Shown one piece after another: positions 1 to 7,755 of a stretch of DNA of 54,280 nucleotides (position 1 is its first letter; the number at the start of each line of letters is the position of its first letter). The stretch lies in NCBI GenBank assembly GCA_963839175.1, contig CAWIUB010000040.1:1-54280 (forward strand), given 5' to 3'. The position numbers and the translations under genes were made by a program. Under the pieces are notes generated by a model. The model searched no databases and was not told the origin of the DNA. It saw nothing but the letters and a program-made list of their open reading frames with translations. Source of the stretch: CAWIUB01 sp963839175 (GTDB taxonomy: Bacteria; Actinomycetota; Actinomycetes; Mycobacteriales; Jatrophihabitantaceae).

Positions 1-2
1 CG

Positions 3-311
3 ACCCTCGGCGACACGCCGCGACATCTGCGCGCCCGCCGGCTCGCACACCTCGTCGCAGACGCGGCACACGCCTCGACCGCCCACGGCGCCGAGCACTA
101 CGACCCCACCGCCATCCTCGTCGACCGCCCCGCCGCCACCTGCGGCAGCCAGACCGTGGTCGTCGAACTCATACACACACACGACCACGCCGAACACCGC
201 TGGACCGCGCTCGCCATCGACGACCCCGCGACCTACAGACTCCGCTCAGCCACGGCCGCACCGCCCGGGAGGCGATCGCCTGGAATCGCCTGGACCGCAC
301 TCGACTCCTGA
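3..311 (+). CDS. C-terminal part of an unrecognised protein (5' end outside window)
   Basis: An open frame runs in from the window edge and stops at TGA 309-311, giving about 102 residues. The translation is Arg/Ala/His-rich at first and then has a regular hydrophobic/charged pattern (TVVVELIHTHDH, HRWTALAID), which looks like real coding sequence. I do not recognise the family. It lies just upstream of a mobile-element cluster, so it may itself be truncated or belong to an element. Function unknown. Confidence 0.4.
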   Translation, partial: TLGDTPRHLRARRLAHLVADAAHASTAHGAEHYDPTAILVDRPAATCGSQTVVVELIHTHDHAEHRWTALAIDDPATYRLRSATAAPPGRRSPGIAWTALDS

Positions 312-589
312 CCCAGCCGACGGAGGGCCGACATGGGCCGCGGACTGCCGGTCGTTGCCGAAGCATGGCATCGAATGATCTGGTGAGGAGCAGGCGGCTG
401 CGTTGTACGGTCACGACGCGCCCCGGCCAGTTGGCATCCCTCCCGCCAATGGCCGGGGGCCGTTCAGTCACAAGCCGCTCGTGCTGCGACCAGGACCTGG
501 TGCAGCCCGATCCGGGAATTGGCTGGTGTCGTCGGCTCATGCTAGTGTAGTGTCTCGCAATTAGGAGACGATTGCGGTAGAGTGCCTGT
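312..589. other. Intergenic stretch before the IS630 remnant
   Basis: No convincing gene. A short GTCTC...GAGAC inverted pair lies about 550-567, just upstream of the transposase start, and may belong to the left end of the IS630-type element. I could not fix an exact terminal repeat because the other end of the element is missing. Confidence 0.3.
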
Positions 590-1123
590 ATGCGCCCACC
601 GACAGCTGCCTTGGTGATGACCGACGGTCAACGCGAGATCCTGGAAGACCTGGCGAGTTCGGGTACGGCGCCGCATCGGGAGGTGGTCCGGGCGAAGGCG
701 TTGCTGCTGGCCGGTCAGGGTGTGGCGACTACCGCGATCGCGTCACGGCTGGGGGTGTCCGCGGCGAGCGTGACCAGCTGGCGGACCCGGTTCGGCACCG
801 ACGGGTTGGCGAAGTTCGGTCGGGTACGCGAGGGGCGGGGCCGCAAGCCGTCGATCTCGGCGGAGCAGGTGGAAGCGATCGTGCATGCCACCTTGCACGG
901 CAAGCCGCCCGGGGAGACGCACTGGAGCTGCCGGTCGATGGCGAAAGCGCAGGGGGTGAGCAAGGCGACCGTGCAGCGAATCTGGAAGGCGCGGGGACTG
1001 CAGCCGCACCGGGTGGAGACCTTCGAGCTGTCCAACGACAAGCGGTTCGAGGACAAGCTCGTCGACGTCGTCGGGCTGTATCTGAATCCGCCGGAGAAGG
1101 CGGTGGTGTTGTGCATGGACGAG
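590..1123 (+). pseudogene. IS630-family transposase, N-terminal part, interrupted
   Basis: About 178 residues match the front of IS630-type transposases. Residues ~15-60 form a helix-turn-helix (VRAKALLLAGQGVATTAIAS), followed by a second winged-helix segment (GVSKATVQRIWKARGLQPHR) and the start of the DDE domain (VGLYLNPPEKAVVLCMDE) with the first catalytic Asp. Normal family members continue with KSQIQALDR. Here the sequence after 1123 switches to the 3' end of a group II intron on the other strand, so the last two catalytic acids are missing. The right half of the element is not found downstream, which implies a deletion after the insertions. Confidence 0.8.
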
Positions 1124-1992
1124 TCGGGTCGGGCTGGGGCGCGCCACCATTCAAAGTGAATGGCGCGTTTCCCCTGCCCGCCCGCCGAACCCGGCGTGCG
1201 CGCCTCCACGCACCGGGCTCTCCACGATCTGATGCCAGCTGGTGTTGATCATGCTGCGGTCGTCGCCCAGGGCGTCGGTATGTTCGCTGCGCGGTAGCGG
1301 TAACGGCTGACCGTCACCGTTTGCGGCTGGAACAGCACGACCCCGTCCTCGGTGGGTCGCCAGTTCTGGAAGAACCGACGGAACAGGACGGCCCACTTCG
1401 TCTTGCGGTATCGGCGGCGGATCCAGCGCAGCACTCGACGCCACGCGTACTCGTCGAGGTAGCTGAACGTCGCCTTCGACACGCCGTGCTTGAAGTAGGT
1501 GCACCAGCCCAGCAGCGCCGGGTTGAGTTGGCGCAGCAGGGCGGCGAGCGACGGATGAGCTGTTCGTCGAGTCAGCGCGCGGACCCGCCCGACGATGGCG
1601 GCGAGTGCCTTCTTCGATGGGTAGGTGTAGACCACGCGCTTGTTGGTGCCTCGTTTGAGCCGCCGCTGGATGCGGAAACCCAGAAAGTCGAGGCCCTCGT
1701 CGATGTGGCTGACCCTGGTCTTGGCGGCCGATAGGCGCAGGCCCATCGGCGCAAGGACCTGCGCGACGTCTTCCAGCAACTGCTCGGCGTGGGTGCGGCT
1801 GCCGTGAACCAGCACGACGAAGTCGTCCGCGAAGCGGACCAGTCGGCAGTTCGGTAGTCCCATCCGGCGCCGTTTGGTGCGCTGGTAGGTCGTGGCGCTC
1901 ATCGCCTGCCACGCTTCGGCGAAGTGGTCGTCGAGTACGGACAGGGCGATGTTGGCCAGCAAGGGCGACGCGACTCCTCCAACGCAGTTGGC
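1124..1992 (-). mobile_element. 3' portion of a group II intron (domain V/VI plus RT C-terminal part)
   Basis: On the minus strand, downstream of a maturase-type reverse transcriptase gene, positions about 1220-1185 form a hairpin with the GAGC...GGGTTCGG arrangement typical of group II intron domain V. About 1175-1130 forms a second hairpin (ATTCA/TGAAT stem within GC-rich arms) where domain VI should be. The intron therefore ends near 1124 and sits antisense inside the IS630 transposase gene. Domains I-IV and the first part of the RT are absent. The 5' break coincides with the end of the serine-recombinase element at 1972-1994. Domain assignment was made by eye; a covariance-model search would settle it. 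Confidence 0.7.
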
Positions 1993-3634
1993 AATCAGGC
2001 CGTGTTTCGCCCTCCGAGTCGGCCTCGGTGCTGTCATCGGCTCGGCCGCCGGTGTTGCTGCGGGTCGGGATGGAGTGCCGGATGGTGATCTTGTCGGGGC
2101 CGACGAGGACGTCTTTGACGAGCAGGCGCAGGACGCGCTGGCGTTCGGTGATGGTCGTGCTGGCGGCTCTGTCGCGCAGGCCGGTGAGGAAGTCTTCGAG
2201 GTTGTCGGCGAGTTGGAGGTAGACCTCCCGGTCGGCGAGCTGCGCGTCGAGGGCGTCGCGCTGGTGGCGCAGGCTGGTTTCGCGTGCGCGCAGCTCGGGC
2301 ATGCGCTCGCGCAGTTCGTCGAGGGAGATCAACTCTTCCTGAAAGGCGCCGATGAGTCGGGTGATCGCTGTGGTGGTCTTGGCCAGGCCGGCGTCGAGAC
2401 GCTTGCGCTGCACGGTGGCCGGGTCGGCGGTGCGAACCTGCTCGAGTCGCTTGGTGATCTCGGTGCGGATCAGCGCCGGGTCGGCGAGCAGGTCGGTGAT
2501 GTGGTCCCAGACGACGGTGTCGAGGTAGTCGGCGCGGACCGGCTTGTTGCCGCAGACCCGGCCGTGCTCGTAGCGGTAGTCATCCGAGCCGAGGCAGCGG
2601 TAGTAGTAGATCTTCTTGTTCGTCGTTCGCGTCGAGGTGCGGTAGTAGGCGTATCCGCAGCCGCTGCAGGCACAGATGCCTTGCAGCAGCGAGGGATTGC
2701 GGCTGTTGCGGGTGGCGAAACGCTTGTTGTCGGCCAGTCGCCGCTGCGCTCGCTGCCAGGTGTCCTCGGCGACCAGTGCCGGCACGGGGATCTCCAGCCA
2801 GTCCTCGCGGGGCCGGTCGGTGACGGTGTAGTGCCGGGGTGTGGCGCGCCCGGCCAGGCGGGCGGTGCGGTTGAGCCCGGCGCGCTGTTCGGTGCGCATC
2901 GTCTTGCCAAAGCAAGCCCGGCCCGCGTAGGCGGGGTTGCGCAGCATGCCCCAGATCACCGAGCGGTCCCAGCGGCTCTTGCCGGTTCGGCTGGGCACGC
3001 CCAACCCGCTGGTCCAGCGGGTCAACTCGGCGATCGCGGCCCCGCCGTCGGCGTAACGAGCGAACAATTCAGCGACGATCGCCGCTTCGTGCGCGACGAT
3101 CTCGTAGCGGGCGTCGGCGTGATCGCTCTTGCGGATATATCGGTAGCCGAAAGGTGCACCGGAAAGCACGTTGATCGTGCCCGCCTTGGCGCGGTGAGTC
3201 TTGCCGCGGCGGGTGCGCTCCAGGATCTGAGCGCGTTCGTACTCGGCGATCATGCCTTGGAACTGCACCAGCAGCGCGTCTTCCGGGCTGTCGCCGCGCG
3301 GGCCCTTGACGAACACCACGCTGGTGCCGGCCTTGGCGAACTCCTCGATCAGCAGCGCCTGGTAGGCGTACTTGCGTGCCAGCCGGTCCGGGGAATACAC
3401 CAGCAGCACGTCCACCGGGACCTGGCAGACCAGGTCGCGCAGCCGTTCCAGCGCCGGGCGGACCAGGCTCGCCCCGGAATGCCCGTCGTCCTCGAACACC
3501 CACTGCTCAGGCACGTCCAGACCCAGTTGTTCGGCGTGCGCGCGCAGCGCCGCGGTCTGCGATCCGATCGTCTCGGCCTCCTTCTGCCGGGCCGAGGAGA
3601 CCCGGGCATAGATCGCTGCGTTGCTCATCGGCAC
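1151..3634 (-). CDS. Large serine recombinase (resolvase N-domain, recombinase domain, zinc ribbon); 3' end read-through
   Basis: Site-specific serine recombinase. Residues ~6-150 form the resolvase catalytic domain (IYARVSSARQ with the nucleophilic Ser; SPDRLARKY). About 165-300 is the recombinase DNA-binding domain (PFGYRYIR, NPAYAGRACFGK). About 325-375 is a zinc ribbon (CSGCGYAYYR ... YYRCLGSDDYRYEHGRVCGNK), followed by a coiled-coil to ~490. The GTG start at 3634 has an AGGAAG ribosome site 6 nt upstream; an ATG lies at 3628. The genuine protein should end near 1994-1972 (DCQLRW), at the element edge. The frame happens to stay open another ~275 codons through an alternative frame of the group II intron RT, giving 827 residues. 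The C-terminal third is therefore almost certainly not native. Confidence 0.9.
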   Translation of the reverse strand: MPMSNAAIYARVSSARQKEAETIGSQTAALRAHAEQLGLDVPEQWVFEDDGHSGASLVRPALERLRDLVCQVPVDVLLVYSPDRLARKYAYQALLIEEFAKAGTSVVFVKGPRGDSPEDALLVQFQGMIAEYERAQILERTRRGKTHRAKAGTINVLSGAPFGYRYIRKSDHADARYEIVAHEAAIVAELFARYADGGAAIAELTRWTSGLGVPSRTGKSRWDRSVIWGMLRNPAYAGRACFGKTMRTEQRAGLNRTARLAGRATPRHYTVTDRPREDWLEIPVPALVAEDTWQRAQRRLADNKRFATRNSRNPSLLQGICACSGCGYAYYRTSTRTTNKKIYYYRCLGSDDYRYEHGRVCGNKPVRADYLDTVVWDHITDLLADPALIRTEITKRLEQVRTADPATVQRKRLDAGLAKTTTAITRLIGAFQEELISLDELRERMPELRARETSLRHQRDALDAQLADREVYLQLADNLEDFLTGLRDRAASTTITERQRVLRLLVKDVLVGPDKITIRHSIPTRSNTGGRADDSTEADSEGETRPDCQLRWRSRVALAGQHRPVRTRRPLRRSVAGDERHDLPAHQTAPDGTTELPTGPLRGRLRRAGSRQPHPRRAVAGRRRAGPCADGPAPIGRQDQGQPHRRGPRLSGFPHPAAAQTRHQQARGLHLPIEEGTRRHRRAGPRADSTNSSSVARRPAAPTQPGAAGLVHLLQARRVEGDVQLPRRVRVASSAALDPPPIPQDEVGRPVPSVLPELATHRGRGRAVPAANGDGQPLPLPRSEHTDALGDDRSMINTSWHQIVESPVRGGAHAGFGGRAGETRHSL
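1249..1992 (-). pseudogene. Group II intron reverse transcriptase/maturase, 5'-truncated
   Basis: The frame starts abruptly in RT motif 4 (GGVASPLLANIAL, normally preceded by PQ) and continues with the catalytic FADD box (RLVRFADDFVVLV), the thumb, and the maturase X domain (NPALLGWCTYFKHG, RWIRRRYRKTKW), ending at the TGA at 1249. No HNH endonuclease domain follows, as in class C-type introns. The N-terminal fingers, with the first catalytic Asp, are gone; an open frame extends upstream to 2037 but encodes recombinase-element DNA. The protein normally helps splice and reverse-transcribe its intron RNA. This copy cannot be functional. Confidence 0.85.
1972..1994 (-). repeat. 23-bp inverted repeat, copy 1 (candidate element end)
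   Basis: The minus-strand 23-mer here is identical to the plus-strand sequence at 4215-4237, so the two copies face outward from the recombinase element. Each contains the palindrome CCAACTGCGTTGG followed by AGGAGTC. Outside this copy lies RT coding sequence; inside is the recombinase C-terminus. Candidate terminal repeat or attachment site. Confidence 0.7.
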
Positions 3635-3764
3635 GGCTCACTTCCTGACCAACGCGCACGCAGCGCGACGGTCGTTCGGGGACAAGGATGCGGTAGGCCG
3701 CCGACAATTCCGCGGCCTGCAGGCGATCGAAGACGAACTCGGTCTCGACCACCCGCCCACTCAC
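3507..3764 (-). CDS. Small ORF between RHH protein and recombinase, function unknown
   Basis: 85 codons. The GTG start at 3764 overlaps the stop of the upstream RHH gene as GTGA, suggesting translational coupling. The first ~48 residues (VVETEFVFDRLQAAELSAAYRILVPER) look like a real small protein. The remainder lies out of frame over the recombinase start (overlap 3634-3507) and is less protein-like. From memory, small ORFs with this VETEFVFDRL opening sit at the same place in related actinobacterial recombinase elements, but I could not verify this. It could be an accessory protein or a leader that couples translation into the recombinase. Confidence 0.55.
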   Translation of the reverse strand: MSGRVVETEFVFDRLQAAELSAAYRILVPERPSRCVRVGQEVSRADEQRSDLCPGLLGPAEGGRDDRIADRGAARARRTTGSGRA

Positions 3765-4120
3765 CGGCGCGGATGGTCTCTGCGCGCCCGCGCCAGGAAC
3801 TCCTCCAACGCCTGGCCGACCACCGCGGACAGTGTGCGGCCCGACGCGGCGGCATGCGTCCGGACCCGCGCGATAAGTGGCATCGGCAGCTTGACAGTGA
3901 ACACCGCGGCCGGGGCTGGCACCTGCACATGACCGGACCGGCCAGCGCGCTGCACGTAACGGTGCGCCTGCCGGGGCGAACAGCCGAACCGACTGGCCAG
4001 CTCCCGCGCGGCATCCGCCGCCGACACACCCACATCCAGCAGATCCGCAGCTGCATTGACACGCTCGGCGAGCACATCACCAGGCGCGCGAGCACGGCCA
4101 GCAGACCCACCCCGAGACAT
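3761..4120 (-). CDS. Ribbon-helix-helix type DNA-binding protein of the recombinase element
   Basis: 119 residues. The N-terminal half resembles a helix-turn-helix (ADLLDVGVSAADAARELASRFGCSPRQAHRYVQRA). The C-terminal half has the ribbon-helix-helix pattern: a beta strand (VFTVKLPMPLIARVR) followed by two helices (AAASGRTLSAVVGQALEEFLARA). First gene of a three-gene minus-strand unit ending in the serine recombinase. Probably a small repressor or accessory factor of the element. Its ATG lies inside one of two GACATGTCA motifs, which would suit autoregulation (inference). Confidence 0.75.
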   Translation of the reverse strand: MSRGGSAGRARAPGDVLAERVNAAADLLDVGVSAADAARELASRFGCSPRQAHRYVQRAGRSGHVQVPAPAAVFTVKLPMPLIARVRTHAAASGRTLSAVVGQALEEFLARARRDHPRR

Positions 4121-4147
4121 GTCACTAAAGTACTACTCGACATGTCA
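4116..4147 (-). promoter_or_regulatory. Candidate operator/promoter of the RHH-recombinase unit
   Basis: GACATGTCA occurs twice in direct order, at 4116-4124 and 4139-4147, with an ACATGT core palindrome. The first copy contains the start codon of the RHH gene. The second contains, on the minus strand, a TTGACA hexamer (4146-4141) that could be a -35 box; the -10 is not obvious. Paired short motifs over a start fit an RHH autorepressor site. Confidence 0.4.
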
Positions 4148-4214
4148 ACCGGCCTCAGTAACGCGCCGCGGCAGTTCAAGTCGGCGGTAGCTCAGCGATA
4201 CGTCGAAACAGAAG

Positions 4215-4237
4215 TTGCCAACTGCGTTGGAGGAGTC
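4215..4237 (+). repeat. 23-bp inverted repeat, copy 2 (candidate element end)
   Basis: Exact inverse of the sequence at 1972-1994. It lies at the point where recombinase-element DNA changes to the DUF11 surface-protein gene, whose readable coding sequence begins right here. Together the two copies delimit a ~2.27-kb unit (1972-4237). Confidence 0.7.
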
Positions 4238-7200
4238 ACCGCGACGGCCTGCGCCAACCTCCCGGTCGAGAATCCGCGTACCTTGGTGACCGGGGTGAAG
4301 AACGTCTCCAGCCCGCCCACCGGCGGTGCGCTGGTGGCCGGCTTCCCGGTGACGTTCACGGTGCAGGCCACCAACGGCGGGAACTTGCCGCAGAGCAGCT
4401 TCGTGGTCACCGACCCGCCGCCCGGCACCACACCCAATCCATTCGACGTGGTACGGCTCACCGGGGGCGACACTTACCACCAAGCCGGCCAGCCTCGCAG
4501 CCCGGTTCGTCATCGAGGTGACCACCGACAACGGCGCGACCTGGGTGCCGCTGGCCGGCGCGGATCTCACCGCGGTGAACGGCATCCGGGCGCGGCTGGC
4601 CAGCGGCACGGTCGCGCCGACCGACCAGGTGTCGCTGGCATTCACCGCGGTGCTGCGCGACGGGATCCCGGACGGCACCACGCTGCGCAACTGCCAGGTC
4701 ACCACCGCGGCCTCCGTCGTCGGCTCCGGAACCTCGGGCAACGTCTGCGCCCCGACCCTGACGTCCGAGCCGCCGACGACCGCCGGCCAGGTCACCAAGC
4801 TGATCGCGCCCGGTTCGCTGCCGGCACCCCTCCCGGGAATCACCCCGACCGCCCAGGTGCAACTGCGCGCCGCCAACATCGGCAACGTCCCGATGAGCCG
4901 GATCGTGATCACCGACCCGGACCCGGCGCAGGACAACCCGGACGCCTTCTTCGAACGGGTGAACGCCACCGGCGCGCTGGCCGTCAACTTCCCGCCCGGC
5001 GCGAACCGGGTGCAGGTCGACGCCTGCCTGAGTGCCGCCGCCTGCCGCGCCGGCACGTACACCCTCGGCACGCCAGCCGCCACGCCGCAGCTGCCGACCG
5101 GCGTCGATCCGGCCAGCATCGCCGGGTTGCGGTTCACGTTCACCAACTCGGCCGGCGGATACCTGCTCAACCCGGGCTCGAACTTCCCCAACTCCGGTCC
5201 GTGTGTCAACGCGACGGCCTGCTTCACCGTGACCCCGCGGACCACCGAGCGCACGTCCGGGACACCTATCGCGTTCCCGGAGTCGTTCAGCGACATCGCC
5301 ACCGCCGGCGGCCAGAGCCCGCTGTCGGGCGGCGCGCTCACCTCCTTCGGGTCGGCGCCGGCCCCGCTGGACGTCGTGCCGGGCACGCCGAAGCTGCTCG
5401 CCGACAAGACCGCCGACGGTCAGGACACCGCGACCATCACGCCGGGCACGCCGATCAGCTACGCGCTGGCGACTACCAACACCGGCACGGCCGCCGTTCC
5501 CGGACTGTTGATCACTGAGCCGCTGCCAGCCGGGCTGACCTTCGACAACACCTTCAACGGCGACAACGGGCTGCCATTCAAGATCACCTTCACGGTACCG
5601 GCGGGCACCCCGGACCCGCCCGCGCCGGCGTTCACCGCGATCACCGATCCGGTGAACAACCGGATCACCGAGCTGCGCTGGCAGTACCCGGAGAGCTTCC
5701 CGTTCTTCCCGACTTCGAAGATCACCATCAGCTTCCAGGCCCGGCTCGACCCGACCGTCACCGCCGGCACCCCGGTCACCAACACCTACGGGGCCAGCAC
5801 GACCGACAGCACCGTGTTGCCGAAGCTGACCTGCGCGTCCGGCACGCCCGACCCCACACTGGGTTGCACCGACAGCGCAAAGGCGATCGCGGGCACCGGC
5901 AGCGCGGTGGACGCGCAGAAGTGGGTGCACGGCGACGACTCGCGGGGCTTCTACAACACCCGCACCAACACGTTCGTGCCGATCGGCGACCCGAGCTGCC
6001 CGCTGCTTACCGATGCCGGTAACAGCTACACCCGGTTCCCGTGCATCGCGCTGCTGCTGGCCGGGCAGGACTTCACCTTCCTGCTCAACCTCACCAACGT
6101 CGGGACGACACCGATCACCCAGACCCGGTTGGTCGACTACCTGCCCAAGGTCGGCGACACCGGCGTCGTGGTGAACGGCCCGCGGGAGACCGAATGGGAC
6201 CCCCGGCCGCTGCTGGCCGGCTCGCTCGCGCTGGCCTACTCGGCCGCGTCACCGACGTGCACCACGGACATCGCCAGGCCGCCGGTAGCCTGCCCGTCCG
6301 GGGCGTGGGACCCCGCGTTCAGCCCGGACGCCGAGGCATTTCGCGGCTTCCTGGCGTTCACCACCCCGATGCCGCCGGGCGCCAGCACCCGCATCCTGGT
6401 ACCGATGAGCGCGCCGCCGAACCTCGACACCACACCAACCCCATGCCTATCGCGTGGAACTCGTTCGCGCACACCGACTTCTTCCGCAACCCCAACGGCT
6501 CGATCATCCAACTGGCCCCGGTCGAACCGGAGAAGGTCGGCGTGGCCATGCCGTTCGGCAACCTGCACATCGACAAGGTGATCACCGGCCCGATACCGCC
6601 CGGCTCGATCATCGGCCCGTTCCACGGCACATACTCGTGCGTGGTCACCACCGCGGCCGGCGCCGACGTGGTCGTGGCCAGCGGCGAGGCCGAGTTCGAC
6701 GCGACCACCCCGTTCGTCGTCACCCACGTCCCCGCCGGCGCGGTGTGCTCGGTCGAAGAAACCGACACCGGCGGCGGCATCGTCACGCTGCCCCCGCCCG
6801 TCACCATCACCCCGGACACCGATCCCGCCCTGCCGTCCCCCACCGTCGCCACGATCACCAACGACTTCCCGGCGCCCCGGCTGATCGTCACCAAAGCCGT
6901 GGACGGCGCGGCGGCCGATCTCGCGCCCGGCCCGTTCGTCATCAGCGTGGACTGCCACATCCGCGGCGCGGAGGTCGACGGCTACCCCCGCGACCTGACG
7001 TTCGACGGTGCCGGCTCCCAGAGCATCACCGACCTGCCGATCGGCGCCACCTGCATCGTGAGCGAGCCGGACGATCGCGGGGCAACATCGACCTCGACCG
7101 AATACTCGAACGGCGACCACGCGACGATCAGCGCGCTGGTGGACGGGGTCGCCGCGCTGACCAACACCTTCGACCCAGCGAGCCTCACGGTGAGCAAGAA

Positions 7201-7616
7201 GGTCGCCGGCCCCAGGTCGGCCGGCCCGTACACGTTCACTGCGGCCTGCACCTGACCAGCAGCTCAGGTGCCGCAATCCCTGTGCCCCTCCCCGCCGCCG
7301 ATGCCACGTTCGCGCTGTCCAACGGCCACAGCCGCACGATCACCGTGCCGAAGGGTGCGTCCTGCATGGTCAACGAGACGGGCGCACCCAAGGGCGACAC
7401 GGTCACCTACAACGGCGAATCGACCGCACCCACGCTCACCGTCGACCAGACGAGCACCCTCGACGTCGTCAATACCTTCGCGCCGGCCCGCCCACCGACC
7501 ACACCCCCGACGACACCGCCGACGACACCGCCGACGACACCGCCAACGAGCCCCCCACTAGCCCAGCCGGGCCGGTCAGCCCGGCAGCGTCACCCCCCAG
7601 CACCAGTGGTGGCGGC

Positions 7617-7631
7617 CTGGCGTTCACCGGG
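7617..7631 (+). other. LAxTG sortase sorting signal (LAFTG)
   Basis: LAFTG lies between the Pro/Thr-rich stalk and the C-terminal membrane helix. LAxTG is the motif known for class E sortases of high-GC actinobacteria. It shows that the surface protein was once covalently anchored to the wall. Confidence 0.75.
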
Positions 7632-7755
7632 GTATACGTGCTCGGCCCACGGCCGGCGGTCTGCTGCTCGTGGGCGGCGGACTCGCCCTGTGGCTGCTGG
7701 GCCGGCGGCGGCGCAGCGAGCACTGAAGCGCCGTCCCGCTCTGTACCGTCGAAGG

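Larger units (their letters stand above)
4215..7726 (+). pseudogene. Cell-wall-anchored DUF11/DUF5979 surface protein, 5'-truncated with five frameshifts
   Basis: When the frame is corrected this is one protein of ~1,170 residues. It has at least four DUF11-type Ig-like units (VTFTVQATNGGNLPQSSFVVTDPPPG; VQLRAANIGNVPMSRIVITDPDP; ISYALATTNTGTAAVPGLLITEPLPAG; FTFLLNLTNVGTTPITQTRLVDYLP), three DUF5979-type repeats (LHIDKVITG..., RLIVTKAVDG..., SLTVSKKVAG...), a PPTT stalk, the sorting motif LAFTG, a membrane helix (GGLLLVGGGLALWLLG) and an RRRR tail. The signal peptide and start are missing; the gene abuts the recombinase element at 4237. Single-base indels lie at the G-run 4463-4467 and the C-runs near 6439-6442, 7251-7252, 7551-7556 and 7646-7648. 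All are homopolymers, so either true decay or assembly error is possible. Likely a secreted adhesin or surface-layer component. Confidence 0.8.

Noticed and set aside
1972..4237. Recombinase unit as a prophage or ICE
   Set aside because: No structural, replication or conjugation genes; the unit is only about 2.3 kb.
1892..5518. A 1,208-codon plus-strand open frame
   Set aside because: It runs antisense over the recombinase and then enters the surface-protein gene; its first two thirds are the GC-rich shadow of the recombinase and show no family features.
4458..5930. A 490-codon minus-strand frame over the surface-protein gene
   Set aside because: Low-complexity Arg/Gly/Ala shadow of the DUF11 coding strand.
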